From NCBI GenBank assembly GCA_963920665.1, contig OY987269.1:498501-562500 (forward strand): a DNA stretch of 64,000 nucleotides, read 5' to 3'. Of this stretch, positions 23,242 to 35,969 are shown in pieces. The translations under genes were made by a program, and so were the position numbers. Numbering within the stretch: the stretch's first letter is position 1; each line of letters opens with the position of its first letter. The stretch comes from Straminergon stramineum (Eukaryota > Streptophyta > Bryopsida > Hypnales > Calliergonaceae). The notes beneath the pieces were generated by a model. The model saw only the letters and a program-made list of their open reading frames with translations. It did not search any database and was not told where the DNA came from.

Positions 23242-25214
23242 TGGCGGAGGGAGATATCCAGAAACCACTAGTTACTGCATGGATGGTCTGTTCGACCATT
23301 CTGAAAAGGTTGAGAGATCGGTCACAATTAGAAGACGACCTAAGCACGATAGGGTGTGTCGGTCTGTTGCTTAGGTCGTGGACTGTAAAGAATGACCGGA
23401 TGATTTAGGAGCTCATCTTAGGAGCCCCAAATCAATATGAGCTGATAGTGAGGGGGCGACCTGGAACCTAGACGAATGAGGTTTAGGCAAAGGTATATAG
23501 ATTCTCGAGGAAGGGATTTGGATTAGCCTCTTGAACGGATAAGTTCGCAGTAGGGAAGTCTAGGAATGCAGCCCATTCTAAAGAAGGGTATGCCATTAGT
23601 GACTGTCTAGATGGAAGGCAGAAGGAGGTCTTAGAATTCCTTATCTCGATATTCTATCCGAAAAATCCTACCCGGGTTACGGTTATGGTAGCCAACACCA
23701 TTTTTGGTGCCATGGAGGGTAGACCAATCAATTGGGGCAAAGTGATTGGAGCAGTAGTCTACAAATTTGCTGCCAGTGTAGGAAAGGCTAAGACTAGTCC
23801 AATTGGTCCTTACTTGTTCCACCTCTACCATCATGCGGAACTTTTGAGTGATGCAAAAATGGTAGAGTACAACATTGGATCCACAATCCTGCATTACGAC
23901 CTCACAGACGAAGAAGAGGTAGAGCAATCGGCATTCGAAGAAGAGGAGAGCCGGAAGAGGAGGAACAGCTCATAGATCAAAGACGAAGGAAATCTACCGA
24001 TCCGGCTTCACAAGGGAAACTCCCTGTTTCGGAAAAGCTAGAGGAGGACATTTCCAGGTTCTTCAAGACCAAATTCGACTCGGTCTTGCAGGGATAGGAG
24101 TACCATGAGACGTTGGCAGACCTAGTGAGGGCAATCAGCAAAGAGTTGAAGGTCGAGCCAGAGGACATACTCGACGTAGTCAAGAAACTTCCGAATCCGG
24201 AAGAATTAGGACGGAAGGAAAAGTAGATCGAGAATCTAGAGAAGGAGAAGTCTGAACTTCAAGCCAAGTAGAGTTGGGCAAAAGGAGAGTTAGCCATAGC
24301 GAAGCAAAGGGAGAAGGAAGCTTTACAGCTTGTCAAGAACTTATCTGGTTTGGTGGATAGACCTGCGAAGCTCGTCATCAAGGCCTCTCTCGTCTAGAAC
24401 CGGCTAATAGAAGAAGGACATCTCACCGGATCCAAGGTAATCTGGATCCTGGTCGATTTCTCATCCAGGGTGGATTCAGTGCTGAAGGAGATGAGCCAAC
24501 TCTTAGGGCGGATTGATCCGGACCGTGTCATGGATTTATCCCAGTTTGTGGAAATCCACTATGACATGAAAACTCTAGTGAAGATGACGACATCACTACT
24601 ACTACCAGCTAGACCGGAAGTTCCTAGGGAGACTCTCTGGCATTCAATAGAGCCCTTCTCAACTGAGCTCGAGAAGACCATCTAGAGGAGTGTGAAGACA
24701 ACGCAGAAGCCAGCCAAGCAATCGAACACAACACGAGAGTTGGCGCCACCGGAAGTTATAGTCTCACTATTGATTCCAACAATCCGTCTTCTTGAGAAGG
24801 AAACCCTTCAGACACTCAAATTGCTTATCCGGAGTGATTTGGTGGACCGTATAGGAAGATTGAAGAATGCGGCTCGGACTCATCCGGAAATCTTCGAGCA
24901 CATGCAATAGCCTCAACCAAGGGAGGAGAAGACCACCATCGTGTTAGATGAAACATCTCCAAGAGAAGAAGAAGATGAGAGGGAGATCTTTGAGATTGAG
25001 AAATCTGAAGAAGAGGAGTACCAAATCGGATTAGAAGAAGAAGAAGAAGAAGAAGAAGAAGAAGAAGAAGAAGAAGAAGAAGAAGAAGAAGAAGAAGAAG
25101 AAGAGGACATGGAAGAAGAAGACTCACCTCCAAAAATCCGGAAGATCCAAACCCGGGTAACATTGAAGACGACTCCAGTGAAGGCAACTCTGAAAGCAAC
25201 TCCGAGGGCATCCT
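23242..25214 (+). pseudogene. Gag-like ORF, copy C, interrupted by CACTA 2
   Basis: From the ATG at 23242 (MAEGDIQKP) the frame tracks copies A and B: GCVGLL.RSW, KEGYAISDCLD, NPTRVTVMVANTIFGA, NWGKVIGAVVY and PIGPYLFHLYHHAELLS. One frameshift lies near 23945. Downstream come FFKTKFDSVLQG, a coiled-coil-prone EK-rich block, and a long poly-Glu tract. Ten in-frame stops are present; nine are TAG and one is TGA. The reading frame runs to 25214 and is cut by CACTA 2; its homologous continuation starts at 41514. No zinc knuckle, protease, RT or integrase is visible. It may be the gag-like product of a non-autonomous LTR element; family uncertain. Confidence 0.6.
25034..25105 (+). repeat. (GAA)n microsatellite coding poly-Glu
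   Basis: About 24 uninterrupted GAA triplets inside gag-like copy C. The minus-strand poly-Ser/poly-Leu frames across it are artefacts. Confidence 0.9.
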
Positions 25215-25247
25215 CACTACAAGAAAATGGCCAAATATGTGACTGCA

Positions 25248-26130
25248 GAAGAATGAGTGCAATTTTGTCGTTTTGGAGTCATTCGACTCAGAAATGACTT
25301 CACAGCACTAGAGTCATTATTGTTCAGTCGTTTACATAAATGACTGCAAACGTATTATCACCATCCAATTCTACCTTGGATGTATGACGAATGATATATT
25401 GACTAACACTAGTACATGTGGAAGGTGAGGTGGAAAGGGCGTGTGTTAGGCACACGCCCTGATATTAGGGACATGGCAATTGCTCATTTGCCGGAAGGTG
25501 GTTTTAAGCCTGTCATTTACTAGTCACTCTGGAGTCGCAGTATGCTGACTCATATTGCCGATGTGGACTGCCACATCAGCAGTCACATCGGAGTCATGAT
25601 GAAGTTGATCGCGGAGGGAGTCACGTTAATGTGGCAGTGCATGGAGCCCTATCATTTGGAAGTTGTCTGTGAGTAATGCTAGGTTAGGGGGGCCAGTTCA
25701 GGGTTCATAGGTAGTCTTGCAGGAGTCATTTTAGAGTGACATTTCAGTTATCTTGGAGTTGCGAGTTCAGTCATGGTCATGAAATTGAGATGCACATGAC
25801 TATCATTTGTGTCATGTTGTAGTCACTTGCTACAATGAAATGTGTGCCCAAATGGATCACAATTGAATATCACAACAGTCGCCAAAGGCTAGAATAACGC
25901 TAGCGCATTGTAAATGAAATGCAAAACCACATGAAAGACTTCTGACGTTCAATAAAAAGGAAGATCATGCACAGAAATAGGAGATCAAAAACAAAAGTTG
26001 TCTTGGTAATAGGGTAGAGAGATGTCCTGCATATGTAGAAATTGTCTAACTCCATCATAGTGCTGCCCTACAATGCAACGCCTGAAGCGCACCCTAACTC
26101 CTCTATGTGAGCCACATAAGGAATATACCA
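25248..26130. other. Left subterminal region of CACTA 2
   Basis: Dense GAGTCATT, AGTCACA, AGTCGTTTACAT and TGACTGC words in both orientations between 25248 and 25810, no coding sequence. These are candidate TnpA-type binding repeats. Confidence 0.6.
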
Positions 26131-29100
26131 TCAATTGCACGACTTCAAGTACTTCTCCCCCCACATTGCGGAAGAACCCTTGACGTCCTCTATATTGTAT
26201 TGATCTCCTTTTTCATTGGGGTACATGAGTGCCACCCCCTCATGAAGAATGGTGCAGACGTCCACCTTCCACCATCCCCCTGGTATGTTCTCAAAGTGGT
26301 ATTTATGTTCCCCTGGCACTCCACTAATGGTCCCCTCGGCTAGTTTCTGCCGTACCGATCGCGGATTCATTAGGAAAACTTCGTCACCGAGTTTGAACTG
26401 CAAAATAAAAGACATTAACCTCAAGGTTTGAAACCAATGCACAATTTCTCCAAAACACTAACCACTTAACTTTTGCACAGCTTCCCAATGACTACGGCAT
26501 GAGTCATGTTCGAAAGGGACTATGAATGAACTTCCACATGACTTCACGCCTACACTTCGATGAACACGGAAGAGGAAGTAAACAACAGAGATGCTAGAAA
26601 TTCAGGATCACAAGATCTCTATGTGTTACCTAACATTTCTGTAAAATTCTCGGGCAATAGGAATCATGAATCGGCAAGAATTTCAATGTCTTCCCTACAT
26701 TTCAATTATACGCTTCATATGACAATTCATTGCTAAGAAAGCTACCTTTTCAGCATTTGTTACACCATAACTCCCTATGAACTCCTCTATGTCGTGAGAC
26801 CTGCAAGATTGCCTTCAATTTCTCATACTCTACCACATTCTCCCTACAATGGACCGCTCTGGCTTCGGCCTTGGCACTTAGGATGATGATGTCCAGGATG
26901 CAGTGGTGTACCATACTACGGCAATCATTTCAGTGCAGGATGCCTACTGCACTTTATGCAGCGCACGACTAAGAAACAACTTCGACCCAACTTGTACCTC
27001 ACTTCCAGTAGACATTGGCTTCTGGCGCACTCCTGTTTGACTTCTAAATGACTACAACAAGACTTCATAGTACAGAAAACCTCAGAAGCAATTGAATGCG
27101 AATGCACCCTAGGATTACCTTCTTCGTGGGAGCGTCCTTTCTCTTTTCCATGGTCAACACTTGCTTGCTCCTTGTCTCCCTCTTCTGCGTTTTTCCCTAC
27201 AAACACATACATTCCATCAGATATGCAGTTGAGTTGAAGGTGAGGGAGAGCACATGGACACGTTGAAACGTGGTCTACTAGCCCCCTCACCTTCCACAAT
27301 GTCAAGGTATTCATAAGGTGAGCCACTGTGCTGTTTTCGAAGCATTTGTGCAACAAACTCGGTTACAATTTTGGGATACTTCGCACGGAAGGCAGGGACG
27401 TCTGGACATTGCTGTAGCACCTGAATCAGCGGCTATAGATAGCACTTCAAGTACTCTTTGTCGTCGGCTAGAGTGTGTAGCCACTTCACGTAAAAAGGAG
27501 TAGTGATGAGGACGTTTGCATCTGGATTGCACGCAACTCTACAGACTTTGCTATCTATAATTATAGTGTTCAATGCACTAAACCTAGGCCATGTTTCATA
27601 GACCTTTGCCAAGTTCTTCCCACCATGTACTCCCGTACCTTCTTCACCCTCCTGTCCCTCACAATGCTTACTGGACCAACAAAACAAGGAAATTGCTTGG
27701 AAAGGACCTGCAAGAAAGGCAAGCATAGTTAGGACAACATCATCCATATATGAAGCACTCATGCTGCCCCAGAATGCTACCTCGAACTGGCTAAAACATT
27801 TGGATAGAAAAGGTTTCAACAAAGGCCTCATTAAGATTCTCCTCAGCCTTGTTTTTTTGGTGCCCCGGATTCTAGTATTGGGATTGTTTCCACCAAGGAC
27901 ATTGCAATCCAAAAGACTGCCATGAACATTAAAAACGAGTAATTTCAGGGTCCCACACAGACGGTTGTAGATTAGGGAGTGCATTGATAAGGTAGGCTTC
28001 ACCTCCATTGACGTACGTTGAAGGACGTTGGAGGGGGCTTTTACCTTGCTCGGAGACTTGGGCACTTTCTTTCCCTTCTTCTGTAACAACTCCACCACTC
28101 GGAGTTCTGCAATTCCGTACAGCTCCAACTCCACTTGCGGTGCTGAAGCTTCGGTCGTCACTCCCATTGCTTCTACAACGTCCGAGGTGGAAGGCAGAGG
28201 GTCTTCTTCAGGGTTTGCATGCGCCGGGCTACCACTGGCAACGGCTTTGGTAGTAGCACTTCTGCCTGCTGCCTCATTTTCAAGCTCGGTACCGGTGTCG
28301 TCCAAGTGCTTCGTTGATTTTGGGGTATTGGTGCTCACGGCCTCCACAGTTTGCACAATTTCGGTGATGCCATAAGGTCCCCCACTATCGAGAGTCCTTA
28401 CGAGGGGTGTGTCTTCATTGTGCGGTCCAGTCATTGCATCAGGGCTTTTTCTTCCTTTGGCCTCCCACTCTGGACCAAAATCGATTGAATTGATTGCTGG
28501 AGTGCCCTTCACAGTGACATCTGTGTCCGAAGACAAAGTCACTTCCTTGGTAGTGGCTGTGACGTCTTGCTCACGCCGCGTGCCTTCCTCAATAGGCCTC
28601 TGTTTCTCAGTAAGTGCGCCTCCTCTCTTTCGAAGAAGGGCATCCACTAGTAGATTCTTCTTCTGGGAATTTGGAAGCGCCCCCACAATGTCACCAGCAT
28701 TCAAGCCACGAGATTCTTGGTTCTCCAGCGCTGATTGAGTCCGAGATGGGCTGCCGTCAGAGAAGGGCTTTGACTTCCCCATGAAGTCACGAAACATTGA
28801 CCGCAGGTCTTGTATGGCTTTCGAGTGAGCTGCTGAGGTCGCCATGATGTGGCTGAACTTTGAGTCCACGTCCTTCTTCAATGCGTCCATCTCCAGAAGC
28901 AAAGCCGGCGATCTTGCACTCCTGCCCTAGTTCCCCAGAAGTAGACACCATGTAGTGCCTAGTGACGATGAAGTGTTGTAGAGTCACAGTGAAGTACCTA
29001 CACAGTTACTAATTCTGATGTAGTGATTTAGAAACGACTCACAGACGACTGCGCCATGACTTCACAGAAGTCATGGGCTGACCGGACCATTGGATGCGCA

Positions 29101-32058
29101 CCTATTCAATATAACTTCTACACAAGTACTAAATTAAACAAAAATTAAGTGAACCATGACCCATGTACACTTGTGTCATACGAAAGAAGGAGATTCCTCT
29201 GCAGTCGTGCTGAAGAACTAAGCACTACGGACATATAAGACGACGGTAGGAAAACATGGAACTACAATAGGAGAACACCTTCATAAGGCCTGCAAAGACG
29301 AAAGATCTAGTTGAACGTGAGAAACATACCATGTTTTCTGGTACTACGGCTATTCCAATGCTTTGCATGCCATCAGCGAGGTTGGTGATCCCAGGGCTCG
29401 TTGACTTGCCTTCTCTCTACAACCTTACCGTCTGAGCGACATCACATGCAATCCATAGATACATAATACATGACGGGCCCAAGAAGGCATATGCTTCAAC
29501 ACAATTTCAGAAGATCTGGGAACATGGTAGTGAAAGAATATGCTCACCAATGAAGCTTCCACACCGGCTCTCCCTTTCCTCCCCACTCCACTATAACTCT
29601 TTACACTTTGACGGGCGACAACCATTTTCTTGGACTTCAACTTCTGCGCATCCGTTTGCCAATACGCTATGAGGCATTTCCATTGCTCTGGGTCTATGTG
29701 TACAGGTGGGGTATCTTTGCCCGACAGCCACCGAACTTTTAGACGAGATCTCTCTGATTTCATGTACCTCGTCATAGTTGACCGGAATCCAAACATGCTC
29801 AAAGTTCCGCCGATATACTCAAACTCGTTGTCAAGAACTTCCCTCAACTTCTTTAGCGTGTGTGGCTTGTGTTGCGACTAGTCCACGATGCTCATGTCGA
29901 CAATTTTGGGGACGAAATTCCGTACAGCTAGGTCCTAGGCATTCTTGCCCTCACAGTCAACATCTACTTCGCCACCCTCAAGTACTTCTACAAAGTTCGG
30001 CTTCCCACTACCTATACCTTGCTCTTGATTGCTGAATTCAAAAGCAATCTACTTCCTCCTCCGAGTATAGTAGTCAGATGGGCGCTCCCCTGGATCAGTT
30101 GCCTGCATGACATTTTGGTAAGGCAGTAGAGGCCCAGCAAACCATGGAGGTGGTACTTGGCTTGGTTGCTGGGGCATCCACTGCTCGGGCACCCAAGACC
30201 ATCCGGATCCAAATTGCCCTAGAGGTGGTGGTGCTTGCTGTGTGGACGGGCCACAAGCCTTCACCTTCGCAGGCGACTTCAAAACTGCCACAGGTTTGAA
30301 TTTTTTTGTTCTTCGGTCTAGTAGTGGCTCTTTTTCTTCGAGCTCCTCGTCACTGGAATCGACGAGATGTCCGTCTGTGCTTATGAGACAATCAGTGATG
30401 AGGTTGGGGAATTTTCCACCTATGAATTGTAAACAAGCTTCTATTCAATGACGACTCCATTGAAAGGAGACATACCTTGCCTCCTATGATGTAGGCATTT
30501 CAACAATGACAACATTTCCATGAAATGGCGCAAGCACAGCTGCAATTGCAATTTCATGGCTCAAAATTCAAATTACTTTATAAGGGCACGCTCACGAAAC
30601 AACGAGCACAGAATTGAGAATGGTACATGGACTTCAGGTTTTGAGAGAGGACTAACAACACCACAGACAATGGCAGCTGCTACATGGCGTCCATGCCTGA
30701 TGACTAAAACCCTAACCTCGGAGCGAGAAAGCATACTGCAAGTGTTACCTGCGGCACTTGCCTTGCAATTCGATTGGTGCCGAACATGATTACAAGCAAT
30801 TGCTAAGTGCATCATACCTGCTGCGATGGCCTCTTCATTGGACTCCATCGCCTTGGAGGAGGAATCACACTCGCTACTCATGTCTGCAGATTTTGTGCGC
30901 TCTGCTCCACCAATTGATGGAGTACGCTTCCCCCTTCCGCCCTATCCTCAGAGGCCCTGCTGCCTCAAACTTCTGCGCAAACCCGTCCTCCACTTCTGAC
31001 TACGAAGTTTATTCGACCTCACTGGTTTCTTTGTCGTCCGGTTCTTTCCTAACTCTTCATCGCTGCGACATAGAGCACTGTTTTTGAGAAAGCACGATCA
31101 CCATGCAAGGCACACATACTCCAGCATGGTAAAAAATTGTGTAGCAAAACGACTAAAAGAGAGAGATGTGGAACAGAAAGGAAGAGCAACGAACAGGAGA
31201 TGGCTAAGAAAAAAGACCCAAGTTAGGGTTCCGCCTTGCAGGTCATGGGGCGAAGAAGCACTCCATTTATCCCCCCGAGGTTCCACGTGGATGTCTGGGG
31301 TTTCCAAGGTGCTTTGAGAGCACTTGCTACCTACCCAGTTTGAGACGCGACTTCCATACAACTAGAGTGTCACTTTGAGGGAGTTGCTCAGAAGAAATAA
31401 CTTGGACATAGAGACTTCAGCACTACTGAAAAGCAACTGCACAATGCCCGATGCATTAAAGTGGCATGCTTTTCAAAGCAAAACCTACGTTAAACCCTAG
31501 CGTCGACGGGACATAACGCAAGTTGGACGTTAGTATGTAGTGTGTACCTCCTATCGATACAAAAGAATACAGCACGAAGTAGTAACTGATGGCTGCAATG
31601 AGTACTTTGTTATATCTTCCCCCAGTCATGCGACAGATAGCCAATAGTATCAGCGCATGTTTTTGCGACGCCTGCATTGCAACGCTGTAGATAGACTCAG
31701 AGACTATGTCGTCAGAATTTTGTACAAGAAGTCTACCACAAGGACAAACTCACAATTCTTTCAGAGCAAGGAGGGCTGGCTCCAAAGCCTTCTGCATTTC
31801 TGCCACAAGCTTGTCGCGGAAGAGCTCATACTCCGTCTTCTCTGGTGGTGGGTTGTCCATCGGCGAGTCTTTTGTACGGGACAACATTACATTGCAAGGG
31901 ATTGCAAGTCGGATCGTCCCTTGTTGCAGGGTGTGCGGACGTTCCAGCTTCAACAGAGCTTCAACAAAAGGCGGGATTAACTGCATGCGAGAGCACAGAA
32001 GTAATTGGAGGACAACGCGGTGGTGGACTGTAGTCGAGGTAGCAGCTACCTTCATCAA
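26131..32058 (-). pseudogene. TnpA-like CACTA gene with Transposase_24-, FCP1- and DUF8039-like parts
   Basis: Minus-strand multi-exon gene. Exon 1 (32058-31750) ends LVAEMQKALEPALLALKEL before donor GTGAGT. A Ser/Glu-rich exon (near 30880-30780) ends NEEAIAA before GTATGA. The next exon (about 30290-29510) has LKVRWLSGKDTPPVHIDPEQ, CLIAYW, AR.SVK and SGVGRKGRAG, like the Transposase_24 domain of En/Spm proteins. A small exon (about 29410-29330) follows, then the FCP1-like exon (27291-28925), a small acidic exon (about 27195-27118), and a last exon (26410-26131) with GDEVFLMNP, VPGEHKYHF and GWWKVDV, like DUF8039. Four or more in-frame stops, nearly all TAG, interrupt it. Exon joins are inferred from donor and acceptor consensus, not from transcripts. 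Confidence 0.6.
27291..28925 (-). pseudogene. FCP1/NIF-type HAD phosphatase-like exon within CACTA 2 gene
   Basis: This long exon first encodes a coiled-coil-like segment (DALKKDVDSKFSHIM...), then about 200 low-complexity residues, then an FCP1-like domain from about residue 318. Landmarks are LLVFNVHGSLLD (324-332), RPLLKPFLSKCF, FEVAFWGSM, FCWSSKHC, NTIIIDSK (445-452) and CNPDANVLI. Plant FCP1-like proteins have LLVLDLNGLLVD, VWSS, FCWDQSHC and LLLDDSPYK at these positions. Here the nucleophile Asp of DxN/DxD is Asn and the DD pair is DS, so phosphatase activity is unlikely. The exon continues through a TAG at 27433 (YLKCYL*PLIQVLQQ) to donor GTGAGG. Presence inside a CACTA gene suggests domain capture. 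Confidence 0.65.
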
Positions 32059-33791
32059 CGGTGCATGAGCAAATGCGCGACCTTGTGTTCAGTGAAGCAA
32101 GTGCGCATTTCTTTAGACTATCATCTAGAAGATGTAGTGGGCTTCAATACGCTAACGGAATTTGGCGGCTGACAATTAATCTTTTCGTAGCGTGCAACCT
32201 AATGAGCTGTCTATGATTGGACATGTTGAGCTCTGGCAATCCGCCATAGATTTGGAATTGAGAGGCCACTCATACACTGAGACTTCAATGCTCATGTGTA
32301 TAGTCGTACCTATTGCCGCCGTCGGTCGCAAGTAATTACTGTTGGCGCCATGCAACACGCCTCCTTCGATAGAAGACACTATCAACATCTAAAGACTTCT
32401 ACGTAACTTATATACAACTTCAGTAAGTCACGTGGAAGTCATGATTACCCTATAGTGACTGAAATGCAACTTGAACAAGTCATGTCGTAGTTGCGTTGTA
32501 GAGAATGTGGGCGGTTAAGGCAGAGTCCTCATTGAACTTCGATGTCCACAATGCGGATTTGTAGGCTTGATTAGTAGTGAAATGTTCTTCATAAAAGAGA
32601 TTGTGGTATGGTTCAAGTGAATTGTAACCTCTGATTTAAACTCACAACGGTTTAGGTACAGAAAGGGTCCCAGAAGTCATAGTGAAGCACTACCCGGTTT
32701 AAAATGTGGTATTCAGGGTTTAATTAATGAAGGCATTGTTCATGAACTTCTTCAAAGAAGTTCCAAAATCAAAGACATGTTGACTGAGTCAATTTCATCA
32801 AGGATTCCTTCTTGTAATATTCCAAATTTCTTTGGCCCTACCCACCCTCCACTGAATTCTGTCCCTATGCCCTAAACCCTAATGCAAGTTTGGGAAGTGT
32901 CAGAAGATTTGATTATGCAGTTTATATTTTGAAGTAGAGTTCCAATGCTTTTTCTCTTGGGATTCTATATTTTCGGGACTCGACATTCACTCCCATATAA
33001 ACTACCCCGAAAGCTTGAAGCCCATGAAGAAGTACATGTAGCGATTACGACCCTTATTGTTCGAAGGGATTTTAGGATGTCTAAACCTGCACTCCCTTTG
33101 TGGACCCTAAAATTCGAGGGATCCACCTACGAAACAAAGCGTCCCATTCTGCAAAATCGGAGTCGTGGAATTGGCTTCACTTATTCTTCAGGTCCTTTCT
33201 CTTGTTCATATCTGACACTTGCACTTGCTTGTATAAATTTATGTTTCTGGGGGGGAATTTGGTGTTCGAAGACACCGTCTTCAATTGTTTTCATACTTTC
33301 ATTCTTGACATCTGTGTACCTTGAACCCTGAAACCTTTACAGGTCATCGGTAAAACAATTGCATACTAATTAGTGGAGTACTTGAAGACTTTGTTTTCCA
33401 TGGACATTCCTCGAGCAATGTCTTGGGTAGTAATCATGGAAACCGGACGTGTAAGAGCTGAAAGTTGAAAGTCACTTTCGCTCACGTCATGTATATGTTG
33501 TCTATGTTTGCACAGTGGGACTTCTTCGTCATTGCAAAAAGTCATTCTGTAGTGAGCGTCTGTGGAAAACGACTTAGGCGTAACTGATTCAGTGAAGTAA
33601 AAGTTGTTGTGAAGTCTTCCAGTACAAGAGAGCAACGTTGCACAGAGGAAGGGGCAACGGTGATATCACTGCTACGTAGTGTAGTGGACATATTACAGGT
33701 ATTCAGGTTACATGCCCAGAACATCTGTTTATTCTGTAATATTTGAATTCTCATAAAGAGCTCACCATCAAAGGTACTACCTTCGCTGGCA
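32059..33791. promoter_or_regulatory. Divergent intergenic region of CACTA 2
   Basis: Between the TnpA-like and tnp2 starts, equivalent to 4000-5169 in CACTA 1. It contains scattered GAAGTCA/TGACTT words (32380-32500, 33460-33600). Short open frames at 32945-33331 and 33366-33754 have no counterpart in CACTA 1 and are not supported. Confidence 0.4.
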
Positions 33792-34290
33792 ATGCCTAAA
33801 CGGCGAGTTCTCAGGGCCGCACCCCTTCACTATAGGAAGAGGCCCCCAATGATTACCTCGGATCTGGAGTACAGACTACAATTACAGGAGACATCAGAGT
33901 AGACGAAAATTATTCCACCTATTCTAGGATCTTCAGATGTATGTGGCCGCCCCAGGTGCAAGAGGACGGCCGTGGTACCTCTTGTTGATAGGGAGTCATC
34001 TGGGAAACTTCAACATAGTCTTGGCTACACAGTGTGTGCAGAGCCTACTACACTGCATGTGCCTGCAACTCCTTCGGAATTTGGGACAGTAGAGTAGAAA
34101 TCGAGTTTTAGAGATAGGGTTGAGCAAGCACTATCTGAGCATCATGTTGCACTAGGACAAAACCTCCCTGTAGCCACTTCACTAGCGGGAGTAGGACTAC
34201 AAGAATTGGTATCCGCTAACGTCGGGGCTGCGTCTCTACAGAGGAAAAAAAATTCTCTTTGGCTAAGTTGTTCAAAATTCCTCATTAAAT
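33792..34290 (+). pseudogene. tnp2 gene, N-terminal exon (CACTA 2)
   Basis: The ATG at 33792 opens MPKRRVLRAAPLHYRKR, homologous to the CACTA 1 exon at 5170. Two in-frame TAG codons occur, after QETSE and after GTVE. The conserved FRDRVEQALSEHH block follows. The frame closes with TGA near 34289. The following tnp2 domain exon present in CACTA 1 (6391 onward) is absent. Confidence 0.55.
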
Positions 34291-34870
34291 GAAAAGGGGA
34301 ACTGTGCCCCCTAATTTGTAGTTGTGCTTATGCAGAAGTCCACTAACAACACTATAGTTGAATTGTGCATTGTATACCATCTTCGTGAGAACCCAGTAAC
34401 CCTAGTGAAGTCGAATATGAAAAATTTGTTTACATGAAACAAAGGAACCCCCTACCCCCCTTCAATTTTTTCTTCACATTTATGTATTGCCGAAGTCGCT
34501 CAATCGAGGACTGAGAGTATATAGACATTCTAAAGTTGCTTAGAAGTCATGGAAGTTGTGCATCAGTTGCATACCAGTTGAACTTCCAATGACAAGCTAG
34601 CGGCCATGATGAATTAGCCTAGAATGAAGGCATCTCTTGACTTTTCCGCATATATTCTTCACAGGAAATAAAGGTGAAGGAAATTCCTAAACTAAAACGA
34701 GATGATACTTGCTAGATTGCCCCTCACTGACAGTCATAGGTGTCGCAGCACAGGATAAGTAAATTCCCTATTATGCTCACAAAAATCACTCTAGAACATA
34801 ACGAAGTGACTCTAAAGATTGAACCTACGAGATTCTGTGAAGTATTTACTTGGTTTGGGCGAGTAAGCGC
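34291..34870. other. CACTA 2 noncoding remnant before gag-like copy B
   Basis: Contains GAAGTCATGGAAGTTG-type CACTA words to about 34830 and no coding sequence. The boundary with copy B, near 34860-34900, could not be fixed; the composition changes to CCGGTCC-rich there. Confidence 0.4.
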
Positions 34871-35969
34871 TCTCACCCTCTAAAACTTCCTTTCCGGTCC
34901 TAGATCTAAAACTGGAAACAACCAACCACCAAGATAATCCGGACCGGATTACTCCCCATCCGATCTTTCAATCCTCCGGTTAACTTACTTCTTCCAATTT
35001 CCAGGACCTAAACAATTCCGGTCCTGGTACTACTCTGAACCAATCCGCTCCGACTGGTTCCTGTATCTTCCCAACATTCTTCCGGTTTAGTTTTGCCTCT
35101 GTTGGACCATCAGAGGGTTTGCCGCTTTGGTTTCTGAGTGGTAGGCCCACCACTCCTTCTGCGGATTATAGTGGTTGAAGGCCCACTGTTCTCTCCCTTC
35201 CTCTCCTAACTAACTCGGATCCGGTTTCATCCCTCACAACAATCCGGACAGAAAACCGAAATGCAGGTCACACAGAGATCCCCCATACGATCCGTTCTTA
35301 CTACAACGACCTCAATGTCAGTTCCTACCCGTGCGAAGCTAGGTGGCTACAAGTGTAATCGTCCGTTCCAACAGTACCTAGGATCATTCCGTTTACCAAT
35401 CTATGGTGATGAGACCTCTCAGAAGGTCGGACACTCGACCGGACTACCCATCCAGGAGTTCTAGCGCGACTAAGGATACCCTCCCTATCCGCCTAGCCTA
35501 ACAGCGGCTATCTCACTCGGAACTTCAAAACCCTAGATCTTGCCGAGGCACTGAAATACACTCCCAACACTTACACAACCTGCGCACACACTAAGGATTG
35601 GAAACTATCACACTAAGGGGAGAAATCTAACCACAACTCTGCCTTACACCTTCCTAACTTCACATCATGCAAACCTGCCAAGCTTGGGAGACACACACAA
35701 CGAGAGAGCGCATACAAAGGTACAACAGAAATTGCAAAAAGAAGACTCCCAGTGTCCCTCGCGGGCGCTGACTATATACATTTCAAAAAGTTACAAATGG
35801 GCGGGAAAACTCATGAAAGTTCCGCCGCCATCTCGGTCAGACTTTCCGGTCCTACCTACTCCCCACTTGGACCGGAACATGTTCCGTATCCGCTCCTACT
35901 CCACCTACTATGTACATCCTAAGTCCCTATCTGCGATCCGATGGTCGTGCTATCTGCTCCCGTGTCCAT

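Noticed and set aside
24825..25262. Minus-strand poly-Leu/poly-Ser frames
   Set aside because: Antisense of the (GAA)n tract in gag-like copy C.
32945..33331. 128-codon frame with hydrophobic stretch
   Set aside because: No counterpart in the equivalent region of CACTA 1 and overlapping frames; likely chance.
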